From the NCBI RefSeq assembly GCF_032302195.1, contig NZ_CP135275.1, positions 3,596,001 to 3,660,000 on the forward strand: a stretch of DNA of 64,000 nucleotides, in the 5' to 3' direction. The first letter of the stretch is position 1. Every line of letters starts with the position of its first letter. Position numbers and translations under genes: made by a program. The DNA is from Paenibacillus sp. MMS20-IR301 (GTDB lineage Bacteria; Bacillota; Bacilli; Paenibacillales; Paenibacillaceae). The notes under the pieces were generated by a model. That model saw nothing but the letters and a program-made list of their open reading frames with translations, did no database searches and was not told where the DNA came from. This document shows, one piece after another, positions 45,504-55,534 of this stretch.

Positions 45504-45532
45504 TTGACATTCTACCTACTAGTAGGTAGAAT
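45504..45532 (+). promoter_or_regulatory. tetR promoter with perfect palindromic operator
   Basis: -35 TTGACA (45504-45509), 17-bp spacer, -10 TAGAAT (45527-45532). A perfect 20-bp palindrome (45511-45530, core CTACCTACTAGTAGGTAG) fills the spacer and enters the -10, so the regulator would block its own promoter. Confidence 0.8.
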
Positions 45533-45538
45533 TAACCT

Positions 45539-46123
45539 ATGAAGAATATAACAAATACCTCGGATGATATCCTGAACTGTGCCCGTTCATTGATTATTAC
45601 CGGCGGATACAACGGTTTCAGCTACGCTGATATTGCAGCTGTGGTCGGGATTCGTAAGGCGAGCATTCATCATCATTTTCCAAGTAAAGCCGAACTGGTC
45701 CGGACACTGGTTGCCCGGTACCGGGAAGAAGCTGAAGCGGGGATGCAGGCGCTCGAACTGCAGGTGCCTGATCCGCTCGGACTGCTGCGGCTCTATACGG
45801 GCTACTGGGAAGCATGCATCGCGGATGCCAGCGCTCCGCTGTGTGTCTGCGCGCTGCTGGCAAGCCAGCTCCCCGCCCTGCCTGAGGAGGTTGCCCTGGA
45901 GGTTCAGGCGCATTTCCGCTGGCTGTCGGCCTGGCTGACTTCCGTAATGGAGCGCGGCTCGCAAAATGGTCAGCTGCACCTTACCGGTTCCCCTCATGCC
46001 GAAGCCGAAGCGTTCATGGCGACAGTACACGGTGCGATGCTGTCGGCCCGGGCGTACGGCGAAGCGCAAATATTCGGCCTCGTGACAGGCCCGCTCGTGG
46101 AGCGGCTGGCGCTTCCCTTGTGA
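45539..46123 (+). CDS. TetR/AcrR-family transcriptional regulator
   Basis: 194 residues. The HTH reads GFSYADIAAVVGIRKASIHHHFPSK in two helices (about 26-50); the C-terminal part is the ligand-binding helical bundle with two adjacent Cys region (CVCALL). The expected transcription start falls on or next to the ATG, so the message may be leaderless. Probably represses itself and the peroxiredoxin-like gene 27 bases downstream. Confidence 0.92.
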   Translation: MKNITNTSDDILNCARSLIITGGYNGFSYADIAAVVGIRKASIHHHFPSKAELVRTLVARYREEAEAGMQALELQVPDPLGLLRLYTGYWEACIADASAPLCVCALLASQLPALPEEVALEVQAHFRWLSAWLTSVMERGSQNGQLHLTGSPHAEAEAFMATVHGAMLSARAYGEAQIFGLVTGPLVERLALPL

Positions 46124-46150
46124 TTACTGGTTCATAATTAGTGAAGGAGG

Positions 46151-46792
46151 ATGTCATTAACTCAAGCTTTAGCCGCAGCCAAACAGGAATTTGTTGCACA
46201 TACCCCGCTGGAGATTCAACGGGAGATGTTCCGCCAGATTCAGGAGCAGCAGGAGTCAGGCATCGCTTACGGCCGGCAGGAAGGACAGAAGGCCAAGGAT
46301 TTCACCCTTAAGAATGCTTTGGGAGAAACGGTTAACCTGTATGACGAGCTGTCCAAAGGACCCGTTGTTCTGACCTTCTACCGGGGCGGATGGTGCCCGT
46401 TCTGTAATACCCAGCTGAAGAGCTACCAGAGGCTGCTTCCGGAGATCGAAGCCCTTGGGGGCCAGCTGATTGCCGTCAGTCCGCAAAGTCCGGACAACAC
46501 GCTGTCCCAGCAGGAGAAGGAAGAGCTTATTTTCCAGGTGCTCAGCGACACTAACGGGCTGGTGGCAGCATTCTATAATATTCTTTATGACGTTCCGGAC
46601 TATATCCAGAACATTATGAAACAAGCAGGCATGGATCTGGCAGAGTATAACGCAATGGACCGCTGGGTGCTGCCGATTCCTTCCACCTTTATGATCGATG
46701 AATCCGGATTCATCCGTTCTTCCTATGTGAACCCCGACTTTATGCAGCGGCCCGATCCCGAAGATATTCTGCAGGAGTTGCGTAAGCTGTAG
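46151..46792 (+). CDS. Peroxiredoxin-like AhpC/TSA-family protein
   Basis: 213 residues, thioredoxin fold with the redox pair Cys82-Cys85 in RGGWCPFCNT; likely reduces peroxides or disulfides in the cytosol. A helical N-terminal lead (1-45) precedes the fold. The AAGGAGG directly abuts the ATG with no spacer, an unusual RBS; no better in-frame start is seen. Co-transcribed with the TetR regulator. Confidence 0.9.
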   Translation: MSLTQALAAAKQEFVAHTPLEIQREMFRQIQEQQESGIAYGRQEGQKAKDFTLKNALGETVNLYDELSKGPVVLTFYRGGWCPFCNTQLKSYQRLLPEIEALGGQLIAVSPQSPDNTLSQQEKEELIFQVLSDTNGLVAAFYNILYDVPDYIQNIMKQAGMDLAEYNAMDRWVLPIPSTFMIDESGFIRSSYVNPDFMQRPDPEDILQELRKL

Positions 46793-46818
46793 GAACTGGA
46801 TTCATAGTCTAGATCAAA

Positions 46819-46864
46819 CGGAAACAGCCAGCCGCCGGTTTAACCGGAGGGCTGGCTGTTTCCG
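46819..46864. terminator. Bidirectional terminator after the peroxiredoxin gene
   Basis: 15-bp perfect outer stem (46819-46833 with 46850-46864) plus an inner CCGGTT/AACCGG, between the convergent peroxiredoxin-like and GH10 genes. Confidence 0.75.
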
Positions 46865-46894
46865 TTCTTCAAACAAGACGCTTAGAAAATGTCA

Positions 46895-49800
46895 TTACAG
46901 CTTCCAGATCCGGTACAGAATAACCGCTGCTTCCGCGCGGGTAAGTGTGTCACCCGGCGAAAGCCTGCCGTTCTTGCCGTTCACTACTCCGTATTTCAGC
47001 AGAGCTGCCAGGCTGTCTCTGGCGTAAGCGGAGATTTGTCCTGCATCCGTATAATCCTCCAGGGCTCCGCTGCCGCGGGCCTCTATTCCGGCTGCCCGGA
47101 GCGCACGGGCAGCCAGTACCATCATCTCCTGGCGCGACACCGGGCTGTCCGGCCGGAAGCTGTTATCCCCGTAGCCGGAGGCGATTCCCAGCTGCTTCGC
47201 AGCTGCAAGCTCCTTACTGTATTCAGCGTTACTCCGGATATCGCCGAATGCCGTGCCTGCTTCAGCAGCAGGGCTCTTCAGCTCAAGCACCCGCACAAGT
47301 GCTGCGGTGAAATCCGCCCTGCTTATGGATTCCGCAGGAGAGAAGCTGCCTGCGGTGCTCTCCGGGATGATGCCCCGGGCAGTCATCGCAGCAGCAGCCT
47401 GCCCGGCCCAGGACAGCCCGCCGAGATCACTGAATGCTAACGGAGCATACACTGCTGCAAAGGTGCCGAGCTGCGGTGTCCGGAACACAAGTGATCCGTC
47501 CGCCGCATCATAGCGGCTGTTCACGACAGCTGCCGCAGGACCGCCGTCAATCAGATCCAGGATTACCAGTGAATCTAAGTAGGCGAGCTCCTCTACTGCC
47601 GGCTTGTAAGGAATGGATACCTTAACAGGCGCATCCGGGCTGTTCAAGCCAAGCTTTTGTCCTCCAGCTGATACACTCAGCTCTACCACCGGCCGGCCGC
47701 CGATATGCCTGCGGACTGCTGCATCCGTGTTTGCGGCCGGAGATTCTTTTATAAGAATGGATACGTACTCTGTATTCGCCTGGATACCAGCCAGCAGCTG
47801 TCCGGGAATGGTGAGTATTGCACTTCCGGTCTGAACCGTCAGCACGAAATTATCCTGTCCCTTCAAGCTTTGCAGCGGCAGTTCAAATTCATAGGAGGTT
47901 GTACCTGTCTGCTTCGGAAGGCTGATCACGAGCTGTTGTGGCGTATCGTCTGCCGGGGCGGCCTGCCTGAATGCCTGCCTCATAAGTTCAGCAGTCAGGG
48001 TTGCCTTGGATGCTCCGCCTTCCGTCTTCACCTCCGGCCTGATTGTAACCATGCCAGCCTTGCTCTCTACGCTCACAGCAGGCTTCGGGGTAGCTGCACT
48101 GCTGCTGATAATGTCTGTAACAGCTGGTGCAGGAGTCGGGGTGGGCGCAGGAGTCGGTTCTGCTGTCGGTTCCGGGGCCGTCGTCGGTGCAGCAGTCGGT
48201 GTTGAACCGCCGTCTTGCGCTTTGAGCGTCAGCACACCATACACGGAGGTGTCCTGATAGCCGTTCCCGCTCGTATCATTCCATGCGGCAACACTTTGCC
48301 GGGCGCCGTCCTTCGCATCATTAATCTGGGTATCGAAGCCGATTTTCGTTCCGCCGGCCGGTGTGATTTTTTTGAACGGAATCTTCATTTCGACAGTGTA
48401 GCTTGTTCCGGTTACCTTGGTTGCCGACTCGAACCCTGCAGCCATCAGGGCCGGACTGAAGCTGGTTTCGTTATCATAATTGACCCGGAATTGCCCGTCG
48501 TCGTCCTGATAGAAGGAGGTCTTGCCGTTATTCTCATCCAGGAAAACCTCAACGGAATCCTGCTCCCAGGCATTCGGATTGCTCTTGTCGAGCTGTGCGT
48601 CACTGACCTGGATCAGCACATACAGATTCTGTTCATCCCATAGGGTTTTGGCGGTTCCGCCCGCACCCTGCCATGCCAGCTGATAGCGGTTAACCTCCAG
48701 CCCCGGCGCCGTATTCCAGACTGCATCCACTGTCCCGTCAATGACTGGAGTGCCATATACCGCCTCTGACACATTCGCGTCTGTGGTATCCGGCTGATGC
48801 TCTGCCATATATTTAGCAGGCTCAATGACGCCGTAATATGCCGGTTTGGCCTGCAGATTCTTATCGAACAACAGCGGACTGGACGCGGCTCTCCAGCTGG
48901 TATGGTCATCCAGACCCCAGAAGGTAACACGCTTAATATGGGCCGAGTTAGCCTTGAACAGATCCATTAGCTGCGCATACAAGTAACCTTGTGCTTCTGC
49001 GAGCTTATCTGACAGCTGATTGTTGCTGCCCGCCTGGATATCCAGCTCGGTGATGCTGACCTCCACCCCCAGGGAGATAAATTTCTCCAGGGACAATCTG
49101 ACGTTCTCGGGATTCGTATTAATGCTGTAATGACCCTGCATGCCGACACCGTCAATCAGCAGCCTGCCTGGATGTGTAAGCGCATACGAATCATTGATGC
49201 TCCGGACCATACTGTAGATGGCCTGCGCTTTATTCTGGTTATCTTCGTTGTAATCATTGTAATACAGCTTGATATTCCACTCCGGATGCTCATCCAGCAC
49301 CTCCCTTGCCGCCAGGAACGCCTGCTCTACGTAGTCCGTTCCGATGGCATTATACCAGGGAGATTGCCGCAAGGCACCAGCCCAGTCCGCCGGATTCGCC
49401 GGATTATCATTCATCGCTTCATTAACAACATCCCAGGAGATCACCTTGTCACCAAAATGCTCCATGACCGTCCGGATGTGGGTCTGCAGATTCGCAAGGG
49501 CTTCAGCACGGCTGAGAGCGGTAGTATTCCCCGCATTGTCAGCGGCTGTGTTCATCCACGCCGGAGACTGCTGATGCCATACCAGCACATGCCCGTGCAT
49601 CTGCATGCCCGCAGCCCGGACCTTGTCCACCATCGTATCCGCTGCGCCAAAAGTGAAATTGCCCTTCGCAGGCTGCAGCGCATCCGGTTTCATCGCATTG
49701 CCTGCCGTAGCGACATTATGATGCATGGCCAGCAGCTCCTGCCGTACACCGTCGAGATCCTCTGCCGTGATGGCGTTGCCGATCAGAAAGTCATTCTGAT

Positions 49801-50899
49801 AAGCCGCTTTTACCGGAACCAGATCCTTCTGGATTTCAACCGGACCGTTGCCTGTCTGCTCAAAGCGGATATCGTCGATATAAAAGGAGGCTGCCGCGTT
49901 ATTCGAGCTCTCCACGTACAGGGTCAGATATTCCCCGCCCGCGCTGTTATACCGGTAGCTGCCCGTATATTCCACCCAGCCGTCAGCGGTGCTGATCGTC
50001 TTGGCAGACAGGGCCACATAATTCGCGCTGCTTCCGCTGCCCACCTGTGTAGACAGCTGAAGCTGCGAGCTTGCAGGATCAATCAGCTTGATCCAGGCAG
50101 AAATATTATATTCACTGCCTTTATCGACGTATTTCTCCACACGCAGGGAAGGGCCGTGCCAGGCAGAGGTTCTGCCCTCCACTTTCAGCGCATAGGAACC
50201 GTCCGCCGTATGATTCGCTTCATCCGTTACGTCAAGCTGCTCCGTTCCGGCTCTGCCGGTGAATCCGCCTGCCGTCCCGTCTTCAAATGTAACCGTATGG
50301 AATGGCAGCGCGGGATCGCGGGGAGGCTCCTCTCCGTCATCCGGGGCTGCCTGTTCGGTGAAGAGAATGTCTCCGATATAAAAGGGTACCGCCGCTCCGG
50401 CTTCGTTGGAATTAATCCGCAAGGCCTGATCCTTGCTGATATCCGCGGTGAATTCTTTGCTCAGCACAACAGACTTGCCGGATTGATAAGGCACATCTGC
50501 ATAATTGCCATAGCTGCTAACCGTTTGCAGGGCAGCCGATGCCCCGGCGGGCAGACTCACTGAAGCGTCAACATAGACGACTGCAGTCACCGTGTACTTC
50601 TTCCCGTCCTCCAGGCCGATATCAGCGAATTTGAAATCAGCCGCATCCCAATTTTTCACTCTGTTACTTACATATAACGCCGCTCCGTCCGTATTGCCGT
50701 CAAAAACAATCCCCGCAGCAGCACTCAGACTGGCGCCTCCGGATTGGCTGGCTTTACCCGCGCCTCCTGCAAATGTTTCGTGGTATACCGTTTTGGTCAC
50801 CTCTGCTGCAGCCTGCACAGCCGGAGCATACCAGCCTGCCGGAATAAGCAGGACTGCCGCAAGTAATCCCAGAAAGGCTTGCTTGATTAATCGACTCAT
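46895..50899 (-). CDS. Surface-anchored GH10 endo-beta-1,4-xylanase (CBMs, GH10, CBM9, SLH)
   Basis: Cuts xylan outside the cell; 1334 residues. Order: signal peptide (1-31), two CBM4/9/22-type beta-sandwiches (about 38-185, 200-350), GH10 (about 360-700), CBM9 (about 718-902), Pro/Thr linker (about 908-935), a beta-rich module (about 945-1140) and three SLH repeats (about 1148-1334). Catalytic Glu494 in WDVVNEA and Glu618 in ITELD are present. ATG 50899, 8 bases after GAGGAG, is preferred over GTG 50908. SLH repeats are C-terminal here but N-terminal in the GH26 protein. A cre-like site lies upstream. Confidence 0.94.
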   Translation of the reverse strand: MSRLIKQAFLGLLAAVLLIPAGWYAPAVQAAAEVTKTVYHETFAGGAGKASQSGGASLSAAAGIVFDGNTDGAALYVSNRVKNWDAADFKFADIGLEDGKKYTVTAVVYVDASVSLPAGASAALQTVSSYGNYADVPYQSGKSVVLSKEFTADISKDQALRINSNEAGAAVPFYIGDILFTEQAAPDDGEEPPRDPALPFHTVTFEDGTAGGFTGRAGTEQLDVTDEANHTADGSYALKVEGRTSAWHGPSLRVEKYVDKGSEYNISAWIKLIDPASSQLQLSTQVGSGSSANYVALSAKTISTADGWVEYTGSYRYNSAGGEYLTLYVESSNNAAASFYIDDIRFEQTGNGPVEIQKDLVPVKAAYQNDFLIGNAITAEDLDGVRQELLAMHHNVATAGNAMKPDALQPAKGNFTFGAADTMVDKVRAAGMQMHGHVLVWHQQSPAWMNTAADNAGNTTALSRAEALANLQTHIRTVMEHFGDKVISWDVVNEAMNDNPANPADWAGALRQSPWYNAIGTDYVEQAFLAAREVLDEHPEWNIKLYYNDYNEDNQNKAQAIYSMVRSINDSYALTHPGRLLIDGVGMQGHYSINTNPENVRLSLEKFISLGVEVSITELDIQAGSNNQLSDKLAEAQGYLYAQLMDLFKANSAHIKRVTFWGLDDHTSWRAASSPLLFDKNLQAKPAYYGVIEPAKYMAEHQPDTTDANVSEAVYGTPVIDGTVDAVWNTAPGLEVNRYQLAWQGAGGTAKTLWDEQNLYVLIQVSDAQLDKSNPNAWEQDSVEVFLDENNGKTSFYQDDDGQFRVNYDNETSFSPALMAAGFESATKVTGTSYTVEMKIPFKKITPAGGTKIGFDTQINDAKDGARQSVAAWNDTSGNGYQDTSVYGVLTLKAQDGGSTPTAAPTTAPEPTAEPTPAPTPTPAPAVTDIISSSAATPKPAVSVESKAGMVTIRPEVKTEGGASKATLTAELMRQAFRQAAPADDTPQQLVISLPKQTGTTSYEFELPLQSLKGQDNFVLTVQTGSAILTIPGQLLAGIQANTEYVSILIKESPAANTDAAVRRHIGGRPVVELSVSAGGQKLGLNSPDAPVKVSIPYKPAVEELAYLDSLVILDLIDGGPAAAVVNSRYDAADGSLVFRTPQLGTFAAVYAPLAFSDLGGLSWAGQAAAAMTARGIIPESTAGSFSPAESISRADFTAALVRVLELKSPAAEAGTAFGDIRSNAEYSKELAAAKQLGIASGYGDNSFRPDSPVSRQEMMVLAARALRAAGIEARGSGALEDYTDAGQISAYARDSLAALLKYGVVNGKNGRLSPGDTLTRAEAAVILYRIWKL

Positions 50900-50936
50900 G
50901 CATTGCACTCCTCTGTATGAATTTGGGTTTAATGAA

Positions 50937-50950
50937 TTTAAGCGCTTACA
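50937..50950 (-). promoter_or_regulatory. cre-like operator upstream of GH10
   Basis: The minus strand reads TGTAAGCGCTTAAA around a perfect TTAAGCGCTTAA dyad; one departure from the catabolite consensus (A for the near-final C). It lies 38 bases before the GH10 start. Confidence 0.5.
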
Positions 50951-51276
50951 AAAATGTGAAGGCGCCTCCTTTCTTCACCTAAATCGTAGCATAGGGCTAA
51001 GAATGCGTCTTACCTGAAACTAAAGATTGTACCGTGCTTTTTATAGTTTATTTGGATTGGAAGGCGGAAGGAGGGGTGGAATGCGGAACGGCGGAATGCG
51101 AGTGACGGTAAGTGTGAAGCGGAAAACGGGTAACAAACAGGAATGGGCAACCTCGCCTGAGGGGGCTAGTCAGCTCCTTTCTAAGCTAAGGATAGATTAA
51201 GCCACCGTATCGGGCTATATTCACCTTTAACTTAGCAGTTGCCTTGAAACGGGAGCATAGGGAGCATCCTCTCAGT

Positions 51277-51377
51277 ATTTTAATTGGAAAAACGTATCTT
51301 AATTTCGCTCATTCGGCTACTTTTAGGATTTTAATTGGATAAACGTATCTTATTTTCGCTCCCTCCCCCTACTTTGG
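51277..51377. repeat. Two-unit tandem repeat, 51-bp period
   Basis: Units begin at 51277 and 51328, both opening with ATTTTAATTGGA and carrying AAACGTATCTTA, TTTCGCTC and CTACTTT. Roughly 80% identical. Same period as the array at 40660. Confidence 0.75.
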
Positions 51378-51594
51378 CCTAAACACAGTATATTAAGTGC
51401 CTTTTTTCCAACTATTAACTGACAAAGGCTCCTCCGCTCACCAGCAAGTGGAGAAAATCCACCTAATTCCAGCCGCAGCCGCAACCAAGCAGCCAAACCA
51501 GGAGGCCTGCCCATGCTAACCAAGAATCAGCGGTTTCAGTGAAAACTAGAAGGATAAGTAATAGTGCGCAGCATATACATTCCGCCCTTCCCAG

Positions 51595-51618
51595 AAAAAG
51601 ATCCCTGTTTCCAGGGAC
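51595..51618 (-). terminator. Terminator of the MATE gene
   Basis: Minus-strand stem TCCCTG/CAGGGA with a GAAA loop, followed by CTTTTT. Confidence 0.8.
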
Positions 51619-51639
51619 CTGTTTTCTTTCCGGCAGCCT

Positions 51640-53025
51640 CTATATCAGCTTATGAGCAAACCATTTCTCGCCGCGGAAGCGCCACATGAATATAATCCCG
51701 CGCACCGCCCATTCACTGTTCATCGCCAGCCAGACCCCCATAACGCCGAAGCCGAGAACAACACCGAGAACGTAGCCGAAGACAACCCGGAACAGCCACA
51801 TAGTCAGCATTGAGGTAATGGAGGTGAACCGGGAATCACCCGCTGCCCGCAGTGCGGAAGGCAGAATGAAGCTGGCTGCCCACAGCGGAACCTGGGCAAT
51901 TGCATTAATGAGCAGCACCACAAACAGATCGTCAATGATCTCCGGCGGCGGGGAAAACAGGGACACCAGCGGGTGGAACAGCGGCATCAGTATCAGAGCG
52001 ATTAACAGCAGGGAGCCGGAGCCGAGCCAAAGGAAGGACTTGATGAACTTCCGGGCGTCCGCTACACTCCCCCGCCCGATGCATTGGCCGACCACCGTTA
52101 CAATCGTCAGCGACAGTGCGCTGGCCGGAATCTGAAACACCATAGCCAGTGAACCGGCAATCGCATTAGTCGCAATGGCATAGGTACCCATACTGACAAT
52201 AAAAATCTGTGTCAGCAGCTTGCCGCCGTTGAAGAACATCTGCTCCGCCGCAAACGGTACGCCGATAAACATAATTTTACGCAGCATGGAGAGCGGAATA
52301 TGGAACAGATCGCGCACGCGCACCCGCAGCACCGTATCCACCTTGAAAAGGTACACCAGGGCGCAGATCATGCCTGTATAACGCGCAATATTAACCGCAA
52401 GGGTCATCCCCAGCACACCCATGTCCAGCAGGGTTATGAAAACAATATTCAGGAGCACGTACAAAAGGTTCATGATCAGCGACAGCATCAGCGAAGCCCG
52501 CGTCCGGCCGACACCCCGCAGTGCACCGCAAACAGCCTGAACCACGGCAATCCCCAGATAGGAGATGCTGCTGCCGATCATATAGACCCGGGCATTGTCC
52601 AGCACCTCTGCAGAGGCGGTTCCGAACAGCAGATTCAGGACCGGCGTATGAAAGCCCATAAGCAGCAGGCCAATGCCTACGGCAATCAGGGAAACGGAAG
52701 TTACTGAACCCGCCGTAGCCTGGGACACCATCCGGTCATTGCCGCTGCCTTTATATTGCGCAACCACCACTGTCCCGCCGGTCGCAACCGCCACGAATAC
52801 GTTGATCAGAAAAATATTCAGCGAATCCACCATATTCACCGCACTGACCGCCGCCATCCCGGACGAGCTGATCATCGCCGTGTTGACCAGATTAAGCCCG
52901 ATAATAAACGCCTGGTCAATCAGGATCGGAATAAATAAAGCAATAATCTGCCGGTAATCCATCCCTTCCCCGGAAAGATGCTTTTCCAGCCATTTTTTGT
53001 TCGGTAGCTTAGCTTGAAGCTGCAT
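51640..53025 (-). CDS. MATE-family multidrug/solute efflux protein
   Basis: 461 residues, 12 hydrophobic segments in two six-helix bundles (internal repeat visible in VVAQYKGSG and VVGQCIGRG). Uses an ion gradient to export cationic compounds; substrate unknown. Its promoter region is separate from the BKACE operon terminators, so it is probably transcribed alone. Confidence 0.92.
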   Translation of the reverse strand: MQLQAKLPNKKWLEKHLSGEGMDYRQIIALFIPILIDQAFIIGLNLVNTAMISSSGMAAVSAVNMVDSLNIFLINVFVAVATGGTVVVAQYKGSGNDRMVSQATAGSVTSVSLIAVGIGLLLMGFHTPVLNLLFGTASAEVLDNARVYMIGSSISYLGIAVVQAVCGALRGVGRTRASLMLSLIMNLLYVLLNIVFITLLDMGVLGMTLAVNIARYTGMICALVYLFKVDTVLRVRVRDLFHIPLSMLRKIMFIGVPFAAEQMFFNGGKLLTQIFIVSMGTYAIATNAIAGSLAMVFQIPASALSLTIVTVVGQCIGRGSVADARKFIKSFLWLGSGSLLLIALILMPLFHPLVSLFSPPPEIIDDLFVVLLINAIAQVPLWAASFILPSALRAAGDSRFTSITSMLTMWLFRVVFGYVLGVVLGFGVMGVWLAMNSEWAVRGIIFMWRFRGEKWFAHKLI

Positions 53026-53126
53026 AACGTGATCACATTCTTTTCTGTAGGATTAAGTAAGCGCATACGATAAATTCCTTCAAGTTTACTACAGAACCGG
53101 GCTTAAGTCTGTAACCTGAAATAAAT

Positions 53127-53145
53127 AGCCCCACAAAGTGGGGCT
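53127..53145 (-). terminator. Second hairpin downstream of the BKACE operon
   Basis: Perfect 8-bp stem AGCCCCAC/GTGGGGCT with a 3-base loop, then ATTTATTT on the minus strand. Confidence 0.5.
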
Positions 53146-53207
53146 CGGCTTCGAGGATTACCCCGGTACTTTGCGGGGACCCCAGGACAAATTAATACTT
53201 TTGTATA

Positions 53208-53250
53208 AAAAGAGAAAGAGCACATCCCCGGAATACCCGGAGATGTGCTC
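53208..53250 (-). terminator. Terminator of the BKACE operon
   Basis: Stem GAGCACATC/GATGTGCTC with an inner CCGG pairing, followed on the minus strand by TTTCTCTTTTT. Lies 13 bases after the BKACE stop. Confidence 0.8.
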
Positions 53251-53262
53251 CTCTCTATCCAA

Positions 53263-54060
53263 TCACCCGATGTGCAGCATCTCCCTGACCTCATCCGGAC
53301 TGGCAACCTTAAGCTCCATCGCCTCAATAAGGCCCGCTATCTTCGCTACAAGCTGATCATTGCTGCTTGCGCGGGTATGCGCAGTAAGATAGTCACTGTC
53401 CTCGAAGCCGATCCGTACCAGACTGGCCCCCATGGCGACCGCTGCGGCAATAATCGTATAATCACTCCGCCGGGCATGGGTAATTCCCCACAGCGCGCCG
53501 GGCGGAACACAGCTCCGCAGCGCGATCAGGGCCTCAACCGTAGCAGGGGCGCCGCCCTGATGGCCCAGAACCAGATCGAAGAGCAGCGGCTTCGGCAGAT
53601 GATATTCCTTGTCCAGCTCCAGCACCGTCTGGATCATCCCCAGTTCAAAAATTTCAATCTCCGGAATTTTACCGTGCGCCAGGATCTGTTCTACACAATA
53701 CCTGACCTCGCCCAGCGGGTTACGGTAAATGGCCCCGCCCAGATTCACAGAGCCTACATTAAGGGAGACCGTCTCCACCTTGGCATACGTTACAGGTGCG
53801 CAGCGCTGTTCAATCGTCAGCTCCGAGAGTCCACCGGTCGAGGCCTGAATCACAATGTCACTCTCACGGGTAATCCGCTCCACTGTCTCCTGATACAGGC
53901 CCATATCCGCCGTAAGCTGCCCCTTGCTGTCCCTTACATGCATGTGGACCATCGCTGCTCCGGCTCTCCTAGCCGCCAGCACCTCACGGGCCAGTTCAGC
54001 CGGATCGATCGCCGTGACCCCGGCCGGGGTGGGTGCAACGGAGATGATTACTTTCCGCAT
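53263..54060 (-). CDS. Beta-keto acid cleavage enzyme (BKACE, DUF849)
   Basis: 265 residues, zinc-dependent TIM-barrel. The family condenses a beta-keto acid with acetyl-CoA to give acetoacetate and a new CoA ester. Metal and active-site region HMHVRD (about 39-44), QASTGG (about 72-77) and the C-terminal RIGFED (about 216-221) are all visible. The start overlaps the kinase gene by 13 bases. The kinase and racemase-like neighbours suggest a role in breaking down a C4 or larger sugar acid; the substrate is not predictable. Confidence 0.9.
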   Translation of the reverse strand: MRKVIISVAPTPAGVTAIDPAELAREVLAARRAGAAMVHMHVRDSKGQLTADMGLYQETVERITRESDIVIQASTGGLSELTIEQRCAPVTYAKVETVSLNVGSVNLGGAIYRNPLGEVRYCVEQILAHGKIPEIEIFELGMIQTVLELDKEYHLPKPLLFDLVLGHQGGAPATVEALIALRSCVPPGALWGITHARRSDYTIIAAAVAMGASLVRIGFEDSDYLTAHTRASSNDQLVAKIAGLIEAMELKVASPDEVREMLHIG

Positions 54061-55502
54061 GGGTTTAGCTCCTCTACAATTTCTCTAAGTGTGGTCTCTT
54101 CCCCGACATTGCCCGGAAAAATCACATAAGGCAGCTGCGGGAACCGGCTCTCCTCGCCGCAGATCCACACGGGAATTCCCGGCTTGATCTGCCCCGCCAC
54201 CACCGCCTGCCGCACCATAAGCGCTTTGGTGCCGATATCGCTGGAGGTGATCCCGCCCTTGGCGATGATGAAGCGCGGACTGACCGGGAGGCTGGCAACA
54301 ATACCTGTTAACGCGTCGGAGATCCTGACCGCAATCCGCAGCTCATCCTCCTTGTTGCCGCTGTTCAAGTCGAGCCGCTCCCGCCTTGTACACAGGGCCA
54401 CCGTCTTGTTCTGCTCCAGCAGCCGCGTACATTCCTGAATTACCCGCTGAATCTCCCGCTCTGCTATTTCCTCCGGTTCTATCAGCAGATGCTGATTGAA
54501 CTCCAGCATGACCGCCGCACCGGACAGCCCCAGCTGCTCCAGCTGGGCTGTAGTCTTCGCGGTATGCGAGCCGGCGACAATCAGTCCGCCGCGCCCGCCG
54601 GGCGGTCCGGGCAGCTGCGCTGCGGTCAGCAGCGGGGCTGCACTGACTCCGCCGAGCACCCGCACGAAGCTGGCGGCAGTCCGGTAGAGGTACCGCTTGC
54701 CTTCCGCCAGCGCTGCATACAGAGCAGTGCAGAACACCGTCAAATCACAGTAGTCCAGCGCATTGACGACCACTTTGTTGAAGCCGGTCACGGCCTTTAG
54801 CTTACCGGCAATTGCCGCAGTCCCGCCGCTTCTCAGCTCCTCCAGGGAAATCATCGTCACACTGTCCCTCGGGAATGCACCGGCAGTCTGTTCCTCAACC
54901 CATTGCCCAAGCTCGGAGGCCTTATAGCCGAAGGTTCTGTCTCTCGCGAACTCTGTCTCCCCGCAGGGCGTAAGCCCTCCCTGATCTGATACATAGTGGA
55001 TGTTATCCGCCGTGAACCGGCCGCCCTCCTTGAAGAACGGGCAGAGGATTTCGCCGTCAAAGCTATCTTCACCGCTGCCCTCTAGGGTATGCCTCAGTAC
55101 CTCCGTCTCCAGCGGATAATGCCCGCGGAGCGTGGAATCCCCTCGGCTGACCAGAATATAATCCCGGTTCAGCTCGCGGGAGACGGCTATAATATTACTG
55201 GCGATTTCCCGGTGGACGGCTTCCGTCTCCGCCCGGGTGAAGCTCCTTGAATTCGTCAGGATAAAAAATATCTTCTCCGGCGTCAGGAAGCCTTGGCGGA
55301 TGCTCCCGATTTCCCAGTCGGTAATTACCGTTACGCCATGTACTGTCTGTACGCCTGTGGGATCATCGTCAAGGACGATGATTTTGCCGGGGTTCTGCTG
55401 AAGCGCCCCGGATAATGCTGCTTCAAGCTGCTCCAAATCCGGCGGCTCTGCGTACCGCTGCTGCAGCTCACTCAGCTGCAGCTTCTCCATCCCTGTCTCC
55501 AT
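54048..55502 (-). CDS. DUF1537 four-carbon acid-sugar kinase family protein
   Basis: 484 residues. The N-terminal substrate domain opens with VLDDDPTGVQTVHG (about 44-57) and has SRGDSTLRGHYP (about 117-128); the C-terminal nucleotide domain holds GSHTAKTTAQ (about 308-317) and AKGGITSSDIGTKAL (about 408-422). Characterised relatives phosphorylate D-threonate, D-erythronate or 3-oxo-tetronate. Start ATG 55502 follows GGAGAGGTGG; an upstream GTG at 55514 is possible. Lies 32 bases from the racemase-like gene and is coupled to BKACE. Confidence 0.9.
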   Translation of the reverse strand: METGMEKLQLSELQQRYAEPPDLEQLEAALSGALQQNPGKIIVLDDDPTGVQTVHGVTVITDWEIGSIRQGFLTPEKIFFILTNSRSFTRAETEAVHREIASNIIAVSRELNRDYILVSRGDSTLRGHYPLETEVLRHTLEGSGEDSFDGEILCPFFKEGGRFTADNIHYVSDQGGLTPCGETEFARDRTFGYKASELGQWVEEQTAGAFPRDSVTMISLEELRSGGTAAIAGKLKAVTGFNKVVVNALDYCDLTVFCTALYAALAEGKRYLYRTAASFVRVLGGVSAAPLLTAAQLPGPPGGRGGLIVAGSHTAKTTAQLEQLGLSGAAVMLEFNQHLLIEPEEIAEREIQRVIQECTRLLEQNKTVALCTRRERLDLNSGNKEDELRIAVRISDALTGIVASLPVSPRFIIAKGGITSSDIGTKALMVRQAVVAGQIKPGIPVWICGEESRFPQLPYVIFPGNVGEETTLREIVEELNPCGK

Positions 55503-55534
55503 AAATCTACCCACCTCTCCCGGCGTTGCCGCCG

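Larger units (their letters stand above)
50900..51639. other. Long spacer between GH10 and MATE genes
   Basis: About 740 bases with no supportable gene. It has a cre-like site near the GH10 gene, a 51-bp tandem repeat (51277-51377) and the MATE terminator. The remainder shows nothing I can name. Confidence 0.7.
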
